NCBI GenBank assembly: GCA_903903935.1
Contig: CAIVAX010000096.1
Coordinates: 1 to 5,634 of the forward strand
DNA from: an uncultured Hyphomicrobiales bacterium
GTDB taxonomy: Bacteria; Pseudomonadota; Alphaproteobacteria; Rhizobiales; Beijerinckiaceae
Direction: 5' to 3'
Length of the DNA: 5,634 nt
Both the position numbers and the translations under genes were made by a program. Below are positions 1-5,349 of the stretch, piece after piece. The notes under the pieces are model-generated. The model was not told the DNA's origin, made no database searches, and was given only the letters and a program-made list of their open reading frames with translations. Every line of letters starts with the position of its first letter. The first letter of the stretch is position 1.

Positions 1-8
1 ACCGCAAG

Positions 9-26
9 GTGAGGTGAACACCTCAC
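9..26. promoter_or_regulatory. 18-bp palindrome, candidate operator or hairpin
   Basis: Perfect 8-bp inverted repeat GTGAGGTG / CACCTCAC separated by AA. As RNA it would be a 7-bp stem closed by a GAAC tetraloop. No T-tract follows, so it is not a canonical intrinsic terminator. It lies 79 bp before the hydrolase start and upstream of the weak promoter-like pair, a position that would suit a dimeric regulator. It could instead belong to the 3' end of an upstream gene that is outside the window, since one frame is open from the edge to a TGA at 38-40. The repeat is seen directly; its role is inferred. Confidence 0.35.
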
Positions 27-53
27 ACAAGTCGCGATGATTGGACTGACCCT

Positions 54-82
54 TTGCATTCTGGGGCCTGTCGCGGCATAAA
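54..82 (+). promoter_or_regulatory. weak promoter-like -35/-10 pair for the hydrolase
   Basis: TTGCAT (54-59) and CATAAA (77-82) are separated by 17 nt, the ideal sigma-70 spacing. The matches to consensus are only about 3/6 and 4/6. The -10 element lies about 10 nt before the ribosome binding site, giving a very short leader. This is the best candidate in the 105-nt leader, but matches of this quality arise by chance. Confidence 0.2.
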
Positions 83-92
83 GCCAAATATC

Positions 93-100
93 AGGGGGAG
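93..100 (+). promoter_or_regulatory. ribosome binding site of the hydrolase
   Basis: AGGGGGAG, a strong purine-rich Shine-Dalgarno sequence, ends 5 nt before the ATG at 106. It supports that start over the internal ATG at 115. Confidence 0.75.
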
Positions 101-105
101 AGCTT

Positions 106-990
106 ATGTCACAAATGCCGGACACTATTCGCCAGGCTTTGGCTGCCATTGGACCACATTTTAATCCCGATGTTTTGGAGCGCACCCGGGCGCTTTATGC
201 CCCGCTCGTTTCCACAGCTGGCGGCGTTGAGGAGGTGCATGACCTGCCCTATGGCTCGAATGCACGGCAAAAGCTCGATGTCTATACGCCCTCACGCGAT
301 GGCAAGCGGCCGGTGCTGGTCTATATCCCAGGCGGTGGCTTTACGGGTGGCGACAAACGCTCGGATGAGCGTTTTTACGGCAATTTGGGACGCTGGTTTG
401 CCCGTCAGGGCCTGACTGTGGTGATCGTCAATTATCGGCTGGCACCTGCCTATGGCTATCCTGCCGGGGCAGAAGATATCCGCTCGGCGCTGGCTTGGAC
501 TTGGACCAATATTGGCGAATATGGCGGCAATCAGGATCAGATGTTTCTCTTTGGCCAATCGGCGGGTGCCTCGCATGCCGCCAGCTGCCTGTTTGATCCC
601 ATGGTGCGCGAGGCGCCCAATCAACCCTTGGGCGCTATTCTGGCCAGCGGCGTCTATCGCATGACGGCTGAGACAAATTCGCCCAATCATCTGGCCTATT
701 TTGGCAAGGATGCCAGCAAATATGAGGCGCGCTCGCCCATGACGCATGTCGCGACAAGCAAAGTGCCCTTATTGTTGAGTCTGGCGGAGTTTGATCCCAT
801 CGGCCTGAGTGTGCCGACCTTGGAACTGGCAGCGGCTGTAGCGGCGCGCGATGGCAAAACCCCGCAGCTCTTCTATCAACCGCATCACAATCATGTCTCG
901 ACTGTGCTGAGCTTTGATACGGGTGATGAGACCTTTGGCCGGATGATTTTAGATTTTATCCGCACATGCCTGAGCACCCCCCATGCCTGA
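106..990 (+). CDS. alpha/beta hydrolase, esterase/lipase type (Abhydrolase_3 / HSL-like)
   Basis: A complete 294-residue protein, probably a cytoplasmic carboxylesterase or amidohydrolase of unknown substrate; no signal peptide or membrane segment is visible. The fold's landmarks appear in order. An oxyanion-hole loop PGGGFTGGD is at residues 75-83, where relatives usually have HGGG. NYRLAP at 109-114 is typical of the HSL/Aes-like group. The nucleophile elbow GQSAG is at 150-154 (Ser152). Asp230 in EFDP and His263 in HNHVS complete a likely Ser-Asp-His triad. The length is normal for the family. The start is supported by a strong ribosome binding site. The gene converges on the suf operon, with 43 nt between the two stop codons, so it is not part of that operon and its function need not be linked. 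A 17-bp imperfect tandem duplication covers its last codons. The family call is firm; the substrate is unknown, and kynurenine formamidase-like or other esterase activity are both possible. Confidence 0.92.
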   Translation: MSQMPDTIRQALAAIGPHFNPDVLERTRALYAPLVSTAGGVEEVHDLPYGSNARQKLDVYTPSRDGKRPVLVYIPGGGFTGGDKRSDERFYGNLGRWFARQGLTVVIVNYRLAPAYGYPAGAEDIRSALAWTWTNIGEYGGNQDQMFLFGQSAGASHAASCLFDPMVREAPNQPLGAILASGVYRMTAETNSPNHLAYFGKDASKYEARSPMTHVATSKVPLLLSLAEFDPIGLSVPTLELAAAVAARDGKTPQLFYQPHHNHVSTVLSFDTGDETFGRMILDFIRTCLSTPHA

Positions 991-998
991 GAGCCCCC
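965..998. repeat. 17-bp imperfect tandem duplication across the hydrolase stop codon
   Basis: Two adjacent 17-bp units at 965-981 and 982-998 match at 15 of 17 positions. Both begin CATGCCTGAG and end CCCCC; the differences are CA versus AG at unit positions 11-12. Because 17 is not a multiple of three, the second copy is read in another frame and supplies the TGA stop at 988-990. With a single copy of the second-unit type the protein would end RTCLRAPKG instead of RTCLSTPHA. Confidence 0.8.
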
Positions 999-1018
999 AA
1001 GGGATGATCGTCTCAGGC
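985..1018. terminator. candidate hairpin at the hydrolase 3' end
   Basis: A perfect 8-bp inverted repeat, GCCTGAGA (985-992) and TCTCAGGC (1011-1018), encloses an 18-nt loop and begins inside the hydrolase stop codon region. It sits in the convergent gap and could end or protect transcripts from either direction. Neither strand has a following T-tract, so it is not a canonical intrinsic terminator. The stem is seen; termination is inferred. Confidence 0.4.
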
Positions 1019-1028
1019 GATGGGCTGG

Positions 1029-1059
1029 GCTTGTCAGGCTGAAGGATGTGCCTGCAAGC
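1029..1059. terminator. candidate hairpin at the sufA 3' end
   Basis: GCTTG-t-CAGGC (1029-1039) pairs with GCCTGCAAGC (1050-1059): 10 bp with one bulged base and a 10-nt loop. It straddles the sufA stop codon (1034-1036 on the minus strand). It would form in both the sufA transcript and hydrolase read-through RNA. The lack of a U-run argues against ordinary intrinsic termination, so RNA 3'-end protection or Rho-assisted termination is equally possible. Confidence 0.4.
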
Positions 1060-1432
1060 TGGCTTGATCAGGTTTGGCCGGTTCAATCGCCACGCTCTCG
1101 CCGCAGCCACAGGCTGAGGTTTGGTTGGGATTATTGAAGACAAAGCCAGACGACATTTTGTCGTTGCGAAAATCCATTTGCGTGCCGATCAGAAACATCA
1201 CGGCTTTGGGATCGATCACCAGACGCACGCCCTGATCCTCGATCACCTCATCATAGGGCCCGATCACATCGACCCAGTCCATTGTATAGGACATGCCAGC
1301 GCAGCCGCCATTCTTCACGCCAATCTTGAGGGCCGCGAGGGGGCGCTCCGCATTGGCCATAATGTCGCGCAAGCGATGTGCTGCGGATTCTGACAAGTTC
1401 AGGACTTTGAATTGCAGCTTTGCATTTGCCAT
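1034..1432 (-). CDS. sufA: SufA/IscA-family A-type iron-sulfur carrier protein
   Basis: A 132-residue cytosolic A-type carrier that would receive clusters from the SUF scaffold and pass them to apo-proteins. The three ligand cysteines are present with family spacing: Cys44 in GGCAGMSY, then Cys108 and Cys110 in SACGCGES (63 residues between the first two, as in E. coli IscA). The core runs from about residue 8 to 114. About 18 residues follow CGCGES (AIEPAKPDQASLQAHPSA), a longer tail than E. coli IscA or SufA, which stop shortly after this motif. I chose the third of three successive ATG codons (1432) because GGTGGAG lies 6 nt upstream of it. A GTG at 1444 and ATGs at 1438 and 1435 are in frame, but they overlap or crowd that site. 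It is the last gene of the operon, 105 nt after sufT. Whether it acts as SufA or IscA biochemically cannot be told from sequence; the context favours sufA. Confidence 0.96.
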   Translation of the reverse strand: MANAKLQFKVLNLSESAAHRLRDIMANAERPLAALKIGVKNGGCAGMSYTMDWVDVIGPYDEVIEDQGVRLVIDPKAVMFLIGTQMDFRNDKMSSGFVFNNPNQTSACGCGESVAIEPAKPDQASLQAHPSA

Positions 1433-1438
1433 CATCAT

Positions 1439-1445
1439 CTCCACC
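1439..1445 (-). promoter_or_regulatory. ribosome binding site deciding the sufA start
   Basis: On the minus strand GGTGGAG is followed directly by ATGATGATG. Only the third ATG (1432) has normal spacing, 6 nt; the first would have none. The GTG at 1444 lies inside the site. Confidence 0.7.
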
Positions 1446-1503
1446 GGCCGGGTTCAAGGCCCGACGAGGATTCTCTCGATCCAATATAAGACGTCTGCAG
1501 GCC

Positions 1504-1519
1504 CTTGCCCAGAGGCAAG
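1504..1519. other. small hairpin in the sufT-sufA gap
   Basis: A perfect 6-bp stem, CTTGCC / GGCAAG, with a 4-nt loop, lies 18 nt after the sufT stop codon. It is in the only sizeable gap (1433-1537, 105 nt) in this part of the operon. No U-run follows on the minus strand, so it is not a classical terminator. It could attenuate, protect or process the transcript ahead of sufA. The rest of the gap holds a TATATT on the minus strand without a recognisable -35, and no open reading frame I would call. Confidence 0.35.
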
Positions 1520-1537
1520 CTGGCCAAGCAAACGCGC

Positions 1538-1930
1538 TCACCACATATTCAAAGAGACGCGCGCCTCATCGGACATGCGGCTTTGATCCCACGGGGGATC
1601 AAACACCATATTCACCTTGACCCCAGCAATGCCGGTGACACCAGCCACCGCATCCTCAACCCATTTGGGCATTTCACCTGCCACCGGGCAGCCGGGGGCT
1701 GTGAGCGTCATATCAATATTGACGAAGCGGCTGGCATCGACCTCAACGAGATAGATCAGCCCCAATTCATAAATATCGGCGGGTATTTCGGGATCGTAGA
1801 CGGATTTGAGCGCCGCGATGATAGCATCGGTGAGCAGCTCCATTTGCTCGGGAGGAATGGACTCATCGGGGTTGAAGCCCGGGCGATTGGGCTGAATTGA
1901 CCCGGCCTCTGATGCAGAATTATCGTCCAT
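1538..1930 (-). CDS. sufT: SufT, DUF59/MIP18-family SUF-associated Fe-S assembly protein
   Basis: A 130-residue cytosolic protein of the MIP18/DUF59 family (related to PaaD and to eukaryotic MIP18), in the SUF-linked subgroup called SufT. Members act as accessory factors in maturing Fe-S proteins; in Staphylococcus aureus SufT is needed when Fe-S demand is high. Residues 1-30 are an acidic, Pro-rich, probably flexible lead. The domain follows: DPEIP at 46-50, DIYELGLIY at 52-60, the conserved cysteine Cys81 in LTAPGCPVAGEMP, and the C-terminal FDPPWDQSRMSDEAR at 110-124. All are hallmarks of the group. The start ATG has GAGGA 5 nt upstream. That site overlaps the sufS stop codon, and only 8 nt separate the genes, so translation is probably coupled. 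Family and context agree. The exact biochemical role of SufT is still poorly defined in general. Confidence 0.95.
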   Translation of the reverse strand: MDDNSASEAGSIQPNRPGFNPDESIPPEQMELLTDAIIAALKSVYDPEIPADIYELGLIYLVEVDASRFVNIDMTLTAPGCPVAGEMPKWVEDAVAGVTGIAGVKVNMVFDPPWDQSRMSDEARVSLNMW

Positions 1931-1935
1931 AGCGG

Positions 1936-1940
1936 TCCTC
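1936..1940 (-). promoter_or_regulatory. sufT ribosome binding site overlapping the sufS stop
   Basis: GAGGA on the minus strand lies 5 nt before the sufT ATG and shares the GA of the sufS TGA stop (1941-1939). Ribosomes ending sufS are therefore placed directly on the sufT start site. Confidence 0.7.
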
Positions 1941-3162
1941 AGGAGAACATGGCTTCGGCCTTAGCCAAGGCCTCAACGAGAATATCGACTTCTTCGAAAG
2001 TATTATACAGCGCAAATGAGGCCCGACAGGTCGAGGTCACACCCAAATGGCTCATCAAGGGCATAGCGCAATGGGTGCCAGCGCGCACCGCCACACCATA
2101 GCGATCAATCACAGTGGCAATGTCATGCGCATGAGCGCCCTGCATCGCAAAAGAAATGATCGCGCCCTTATCCTTGGCTGTCCCAAACACCTTTAGGGAT
2201 TTGATCGCTTTGATCTGCTCGTTGGCATAAGCCAGCAAAGCCGCTTCATGCGCTCTGATACGATCACGCCCGATCATCTGCATGTAATTGACCGCAGCGC
2301 CAAGACCAATGGCCTGCACAATGGGCGGCGTACCGGCCTCAAAGCGATGTGGCGGCGTGTTATAGGTCACGCGATCCATGCTCACCGTCTCGATCATTTC
2401 ACCCCCACCACTATAGGGCGGCAGACTTTCGAGCCATTTGCGCTTGCCATAAAGCGCGCCAATGCCGGTGGGGCCATAGAGCTTGTGTCCAGTGACGACA
2501 TAAAAATCGACATCCAGCGCTTGCACATCAACATCCAGATGCACGGCGCCTTGCGAGCCATCCACCAAAACGGGAATGCCGCGCGCATGGGCGATCTCAA
2601 CGATTTTGGCAATTGGCAGCACTGTGCCCAGCACATTGGACATATGGGTCATGGCGACAATTTTGGTCTTTGCAGACAGGCTGCGCTCAAATTCCTCCAA
2701 AGAGAAATTGCCCGCCTCATCCACGCCCACCCATTTGAGCACAGCGCCCTTGCGCTCGCGCAGAAAATGCCAAGGCACAATATTGGAATGGTGCTCCATC
2801 ACCGAGAGCACGATTTCATCCCCCGCTTGAATATGCGCAAGACCAAAGGAAGCGGCGACAAGATTCATCGCCTCAGTCGCTGACCGGGTGAAGATGATTT
2901 CCTCACTTGAGCCGGCATTGAGAAAAGCGCGCACAGATTCACGCGCCGCCTCAAAAGCATCCGTCGCAGCATTGGCGAGATAATGCAGGCCGCGATGCAC
3001 ATTGGCATATTCATGCTCATAGGCATAACGCATGCGATCAAGCACCTGCCGCGGTTTTTGCGCGGAAGCCGCATTGTCGAGATACACAAGCGGTTTGCCA
3101 TAGGGGCGCTCGGCCAGAATGGCAAAATCAGATCTTATGGCATGGACATCATAATCAGACAT
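1939..3162 (-). CDS. sufS: SufS, class II PLP-dependent cysteine desulfurase
   Basis: A 407-residue cytosolic enzyme, one residue longer than E. coli SufS (406). It converts L-cysteine to L-alanine and keeps the sulfur as a persulfide for SufBCD. Key residues are all present, offset by one from E. coli numbering as I recall it. His124 in MEHHSN stacks on PLP, Asp201 and Gln204 in DGSQGAVH contact the cofactor, and Lys227 in TGHKLYGP forms the Schiff base. Cys365 in AGTHCAMPLM is the persulfide cysteine, and Arg380 in CRAS binds the substrate carboxylate. The start at 3162 matches the family N-terminus and has AAGGGTGA upstream; an in-frame ATG at 3210 would add 16 atypical residues and overlap sufD. 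It lies 7 nt after sufD. Class II enzymes are usually activated by SufE or SufU; no such gene is in the window, so the partner should be encoded elsewhere. The enzyme looks intact. Confidence 0.98.
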   Translation of the reverse strand: MSDYDVHAIRSDFAILAERPYGKPLVYLDNAASAQKPRQVLDRMRYAYEHEYANVHRGLHYLANAATDAFEAARESVRAFLNAGSSEEIIFTRSATEAMNLVAASFGLAHIQAGDEIVLSVMEHHSNIVPWHFLRERKGAVLKWVGVDEAGNFSLEEFERSLSAKTKIVAMTHMSNVLGTVLPIAKIVEIAHARGIPVLVDGSQGAVHLDVDVQALDVDFYVVTGHKLYGPTGIGALYGKRKWLESLPPYSGGGEMIETVSMDRVTYNTPPHRFEAGTPPIVQAIGLGAAVNYMQMIGRDRIRAHEAALLAYANEQIKAIKSLKVFGTAKDKGAIISFAMQGAHAHDIATVIDRYGVAVRAGTHCAMPLMSHLGVTSTCRASFALYNTFEEVDILVEALAKAEAMFS

Positions 3163-3169
3163 CACACAA

Positions 3170-3177
3170 TCACCCTT
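3170..3177 (-). promoter_or_regulatory. sufS ribosome binding site overlapping the sufD stop
   Basis: AAGGGTGA on the minus strand contains the sufD TGA stop (3172-3170). Its GGTGA part lies 7 nt before the sufS ATG at 3162. This spacing selects that start over the in-frame ATG at 3210 and suggests translational coupling. Confidence 0.65.
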
Positions 3178-4555
3178 GCCCGCGTTGCGCAAGCCAGGCC
3201 CGGACATCATCCATCAAGACCTCGCGCAACGTCTCATCTGACAATTCGTCAAAAATCTCGCCGGCAAACCCTGCCAGCAACATGGCTTCGGCCTCAGGCA
3301 AAGGAATGCCACGGGCTTGCGCATAGAATAATTGATCGGCATCCAGCTCGCCGCACGTCGCGCCATGGCCGCAGGCCACATCATCGGCAAAGATTTCCAA
3401 TTCGGGCTTGTTGAACATGGCGGCAGTCTCACCCAAGAGAATGCCGCGCGATTTCATGCGCCCATCGGTTTTTTGCGCCGCTCTGGCAACACTCACTTTG
3501 CCTTGGAACACACCTGTGGCTTCTTCATCGACGATCCAATTGAAAAATTCGCGGCTTTCACAATCAGGCGCCACATGCTCAACCACAAACGTGGCATCGC
3601 AATGATCCTTGCGATTGAGCAGGACGACACCTCTTGCATGAAAGCGCGCATGAGCGCCATTCAGGCGCACAAAGGTTTGACGACGGCGCAGCCCCGCACC
3701 CTGCATCAAGCCGAGCATGGAGAGTTCCGAGCCCTCATGAAGATTGGCCAGCACGGACATCACATCATTGCTTTGCGCATGGCCTTGCGCACACATCAGC
3801 ACGTGCTCCACATGCGCTGCGCTGGCAAGATCAAGCAACACAGCCTGATTGCGCTGGCTCTGCACTTGTCCCTCGCTCAGATGATGCTCGAACAGACGGA
3901 TCTTGGCCCCCTGTCCGACAAAAACCGCAGAGCGAGTCTGCACGCTTTTGGGCGCTGCATCGCTGGTGACAAAGATGAGCTCAAGGGCTGGCTCAATCTG
4001 TGCGCCTGCTGCAACCTCGAGGATCACACCATCGGCGCAGAGCGCTGCATTGAGATTGAGCATGGTGTCAGACTCGCCCAGAGCTGACCCAGACAGAATA
4101 TGAGCCAAGCGCGGATGCCCCTGCGTCAAAGCCTGCGACAAAGTGGTGAGCGTCACACCAGAAGGCAAGGTTTGCGCCGATAATTCGGGGCTAAAAAAGC
4201 CATCCACCACAACAAGTCTGAGCGAGCCAAATGGGTTTGAGGCAAGCGGGTTTGAGGCAAGCGGGTTTGAGGCAAGCGCTGCCAAACGTGATTTGATCTG
4301 ATCCAGACTTTGCGCATTGGGCCGCTGGGCGGGGGCAAAGGTGTGGGACTGCGCGCTGCGCAGATCGGTATAATGCCAAGCCTCAATGCGCCGATGTGCA
4401 AGACCATTGGAGGCAAAGCGCGCCAGCGATGTCTCGCGCAGCTCCTGCACTTGGCGCATAGGCGCAGGTGCGAGGGCGGCAAATTGATCGACCAAAGCCT
4501 GTTCAGCCTCGTTCAATTGACGAGTGACAGAAGGACGTGCAGCAACAGCAGTCAT
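3170..4555 (-). CDS. sufD: SufD, Fe-S scaffold complex subunit (SufBD family)
   Basis: A 461-residue subunit of the cytosolic SufBC2D scaffold complex, paired with SufB and bound to SufC. It is about 40 residues longer than E. coli SufD (423). An N-terminal helical region has the family signature WHYTDLR at 60-66. The SufBD beta-helix core follows from about 113 (LRLVVVDGFFSPELS). The conserved C-terminal block includes VEHVAPDCESREFFNW (325-340), FQGKVSV (350-356), NKPELEIFADDVACGHGATCGELD (382-405) and LFYAQARGI (409-417). His397 in CGHGAT appears to match E. coli His360, implicated with SufB in cluster formation, and Cys395 matches Cys358. Residues 94-108 are a perfect (LASNP)3 repeat in the linker before the core, unlike anything conserved in the family. 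The start at 4555 has GGAG 8 nt upstream; an upstream in-frame ATG at 4639 would overlap sufC by 56 nt and lacks family support. The gene follows sufC by 28 nt. Confidence 0.97.
   Translation of the reverse strand: MTAVAARPSVTRQLNEAEQALVDQFAALAPAPMRQVQELRETSLARFASNGLAHRRIEAWHYTDLRSAQSHTFAPAQRPNAQSLDQIKSRLAALASNPLASNPLASNPFGSLRLVVVDGFFSPELSAQTLPSGVTLTTLSQALTQGHPRLAHILSGSALGESDTMLNLNAALCADGVILEVAAGAQIEPALELIFVTSDAAPKSVQTRSAVFVGQGAKIRLFEHHLSEGQVQSQRNQAVLLDLASAAHVEHVLMCAQGHAQSNDVMSVLANLHEGSELSMLGLMQGAGLRRRQTFVRLNGAHARFHARGVVLLNRKDHCDATFVVEHVAPDCESREFFNWIVDEEATGVFQGKVSVARAAQKTDGRMKSRGILLGETAAMFNKPELEIFADDVACGHGATCGELDADQLFYAQARGIPLPEAEAMLLAGFAGEIFDELSDETLREVLMDDVRAWLAQRGQG
4233..4277. repeat. 3 x 15-bp perfect minisatellite within sufD
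   Basis: Three identical, head-to-tail copies of GGGTTTGAGGCAAGC (+ strand) sit at 4233-4247, 4248-4262 and 4263-4277. On the coding strand they give three LASNP pentapeptides (codons 94-108), using the same codons except for the last proline (CCA instead of CCG). The unit length is a multiple of three, so gain or loss of copies keeps the frame. Identity at the third codon positions points to recent slippage expansion. Confidence 0.95.
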
Positions 4556-4586
4556 GATCTCAGCTCCGAGGGGGACAGACTGATCA
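4553..4586 (-). promoter_or_regulatory. candidate stop-start hairpin and RBS at the sufC-sufD junction
   Basis: On the minus strand TGATCAG (4586-4580), which contains the sufC stop, can pair with CTGA-ga-TCA (4563-4555), which runs into the sufD ATG: seven pairs with a 2-nt bulge. The sufD ribosome binding site GGAG (4567-4564) lies at the 3' edge of the 16-nt loop. Such a structure could be opened by ribosomes finishing sufC. The stem is modest and its function is inferred. Confidence 0.3.
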
Positions 4587-5333
4587 TTCTGCCGCCGCGA
4601 CATAATCGCGATAGCCATTGCGCTCGAGCTCATGAGCAAGTTCGGGGCCGCCGGTTTTGACGATCCGCCCCTTAGCCATCACATGCACCGTATCAGGCAC
4701 AATGTGATCGAGCAGGCGCTGATAATGGGTGATCACGAGAAAGCCGCGCTCTTTGGAGCGCAAGGAATTGACGCCCTGCGAGACGATGCGCAAGGCATCA
4801 ATATCAAGGCCGGAATCGGTTTCGTCCAATATGCCAAAGGCTGGCTCGAGCAAAACCATTTGCAGAATTTCAAGACGCTTCTTCTCGCCACCGGAAAAGC
4901 CAACATTCAGCGCACGGCGCAGCATGTCATCTTTCACGCCCAAAGTGGCAGCAGCTGCGCGCACCTTTTTCATAAAGTCAGGCGTTGATAATTCTGCCTC
5001 GCCACGCAATTTGCGCTGGCTGTTGAGAGCAGCTTTCAAAAAGGTCATCGTCGTCACGCCGGGAATTTCCAGCGGATATTGGAAGGCGAGAAACAGGCCC
5101 TTAGCGGCGCGCTCATGAGCGGGCAAGTCGAGCAGGTTTTGACCATTCAGCCAGACCTCACCGCCGGTGACCTCATAGCCGGGCCGACCCGAGATGACAT
5201 AAGACAAAGTCGATTTGCCTGATCCATTGGGGCCCATAATGGCCGCCACTTCGCCCGAGCGCACAGTCAACGTCAGACCATCGATAATGGTCTTGCCCGC
5301 GATTTCGGCGTGAAGATTTTTAATTTCCAGCAT
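4584..5333 (-). CDS. sufC: SufC, ABC-type ATPase of the Fe-S scaffold complex
   Basis: A 249-residue soluble ABC ATPase (E. coli SufC is 248) that dimerises within SufBC2D and drives the structural change needed for cluster assembly; it is not a transporter subunit, and no membrane partner is encoded nearby. Motifs run in order: Walker A GPNGSGKST at 34-42 (Lys40), Q-loop FQYP with Gln85, ABC signature FSGGEKKR at 146-153, Walker B FGILDETDSGLD at 166-177 (Asp170, Glu171), and the H-switch His203 in ITHYQ. FSGGEKKR and LDETDSGLD are typical SufC forms. I chose the ATG at 5333 because AGGA lies 6 nt upstream of it and the resulting MLEIKNLH matches the family. The ATG at 5339, two codons earlier, directly abuts that ribosome binding site. 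It follows sufB after a 32-nt gap containing a small hairpin. Confidence 0.98.
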   Translation of the reverse strand: MLEIKNLHAEIAGKTIIDGLTLTVRSGEVAAIMGPNGSGKSTLSYVISGRPGYEVTGGEVWLNGQNLLDLPAHERAAKGLFLAFQYPLEIPGVTTMTFLKAALNSQRKLRGEAELSTPDFMKKVRAAAATLGVKDDMLRRALNVGFSGGEKKRLEILQMVLLEPAFGILDETDSGLDIDALRIVSQGVNSLRSKERGFLVITHYQRLLDHIVPDTVHVMAKGRIVKTGGPELAHELERNGYRDYVAAAE

Positions 5334-5339
5334 GTTCAT

Positions 5340-5343
5340 TCCT
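5340..5343 (-). promoter_or_regulatory. ribosome binding site deciding the sufC start
   Basis: On the minus strand the junction reads CAGGA-ATGAAC-ATG. AGGA touches the first ATG (5339) and is 6 nt from the second (5333), so the second is favoured and the protein begins MLEIKN. Confidence 0.6.
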
Positions 5344-5349
5344 GATCGT

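Noticed and set aside
37..81. 14-codon open frame M-I-G-L-T-L-C-I-L-G-P-V-A-A before the hydrolase, considered as a leader peptide
   Set aside because: It has no clear ribosome binding site, no run of regulatory codons and no attenuator structure downstream; it is too short to support.
292..747. 151-codon open frame on the minus strand inside the hydrolase
   Set aside because: It is antisense to conserved hydrolase motifs, and its translation shows no domain features.
1447..1465. tRNA T-arm-like sequence GGGTTCAAGGCCC in the sufT-sufA gap
   Set aside because: The stem has only 4 clean pairs, and no D-arm, anticodon arm, acceptor stem or CCA end can be placed around it. It looks like chance resemblance.
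2248..2883. 211-codon open frame on the + strand antisense to sufS
   Set aside because: It is nested in the unmistakable sufS gene, with no family resemblance or start signal; it is a shadow.
3163..3210. N-terminal extension of SufS from an ATG at 3210
   Set aside because: It would add 16 residues not typical of the family and overlap sufD by 41 nt; the start at 3162 has good spacing from a Shine-Dalgarno sequence.
3279..3294. 16-bp match AACATGGCTTCGGCCT shared with the sufS 3' end (1946-1961)
   Set aside because: Both copies encode AEAM in helical stretches using the same favoured codons. No flanking similarity suggests a repeat element, so convergence is more likely.
3332..4087. 251-codon open frame on the + strand antisense to sufD
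   Set aside because: It lies entirely within sufD, has no recognisable motif or ribosome binding site, and its His/Ala/Ile-rich translation is what antisense reading of a GC-rich gene gives.
4556..4639. N-terminal extension of SufD from an ATG at 4639
   Set aside because: It would overlap the end of sufC by 56 nt and add residues with no family support; the ATG at 4555 has GGAG upstream.
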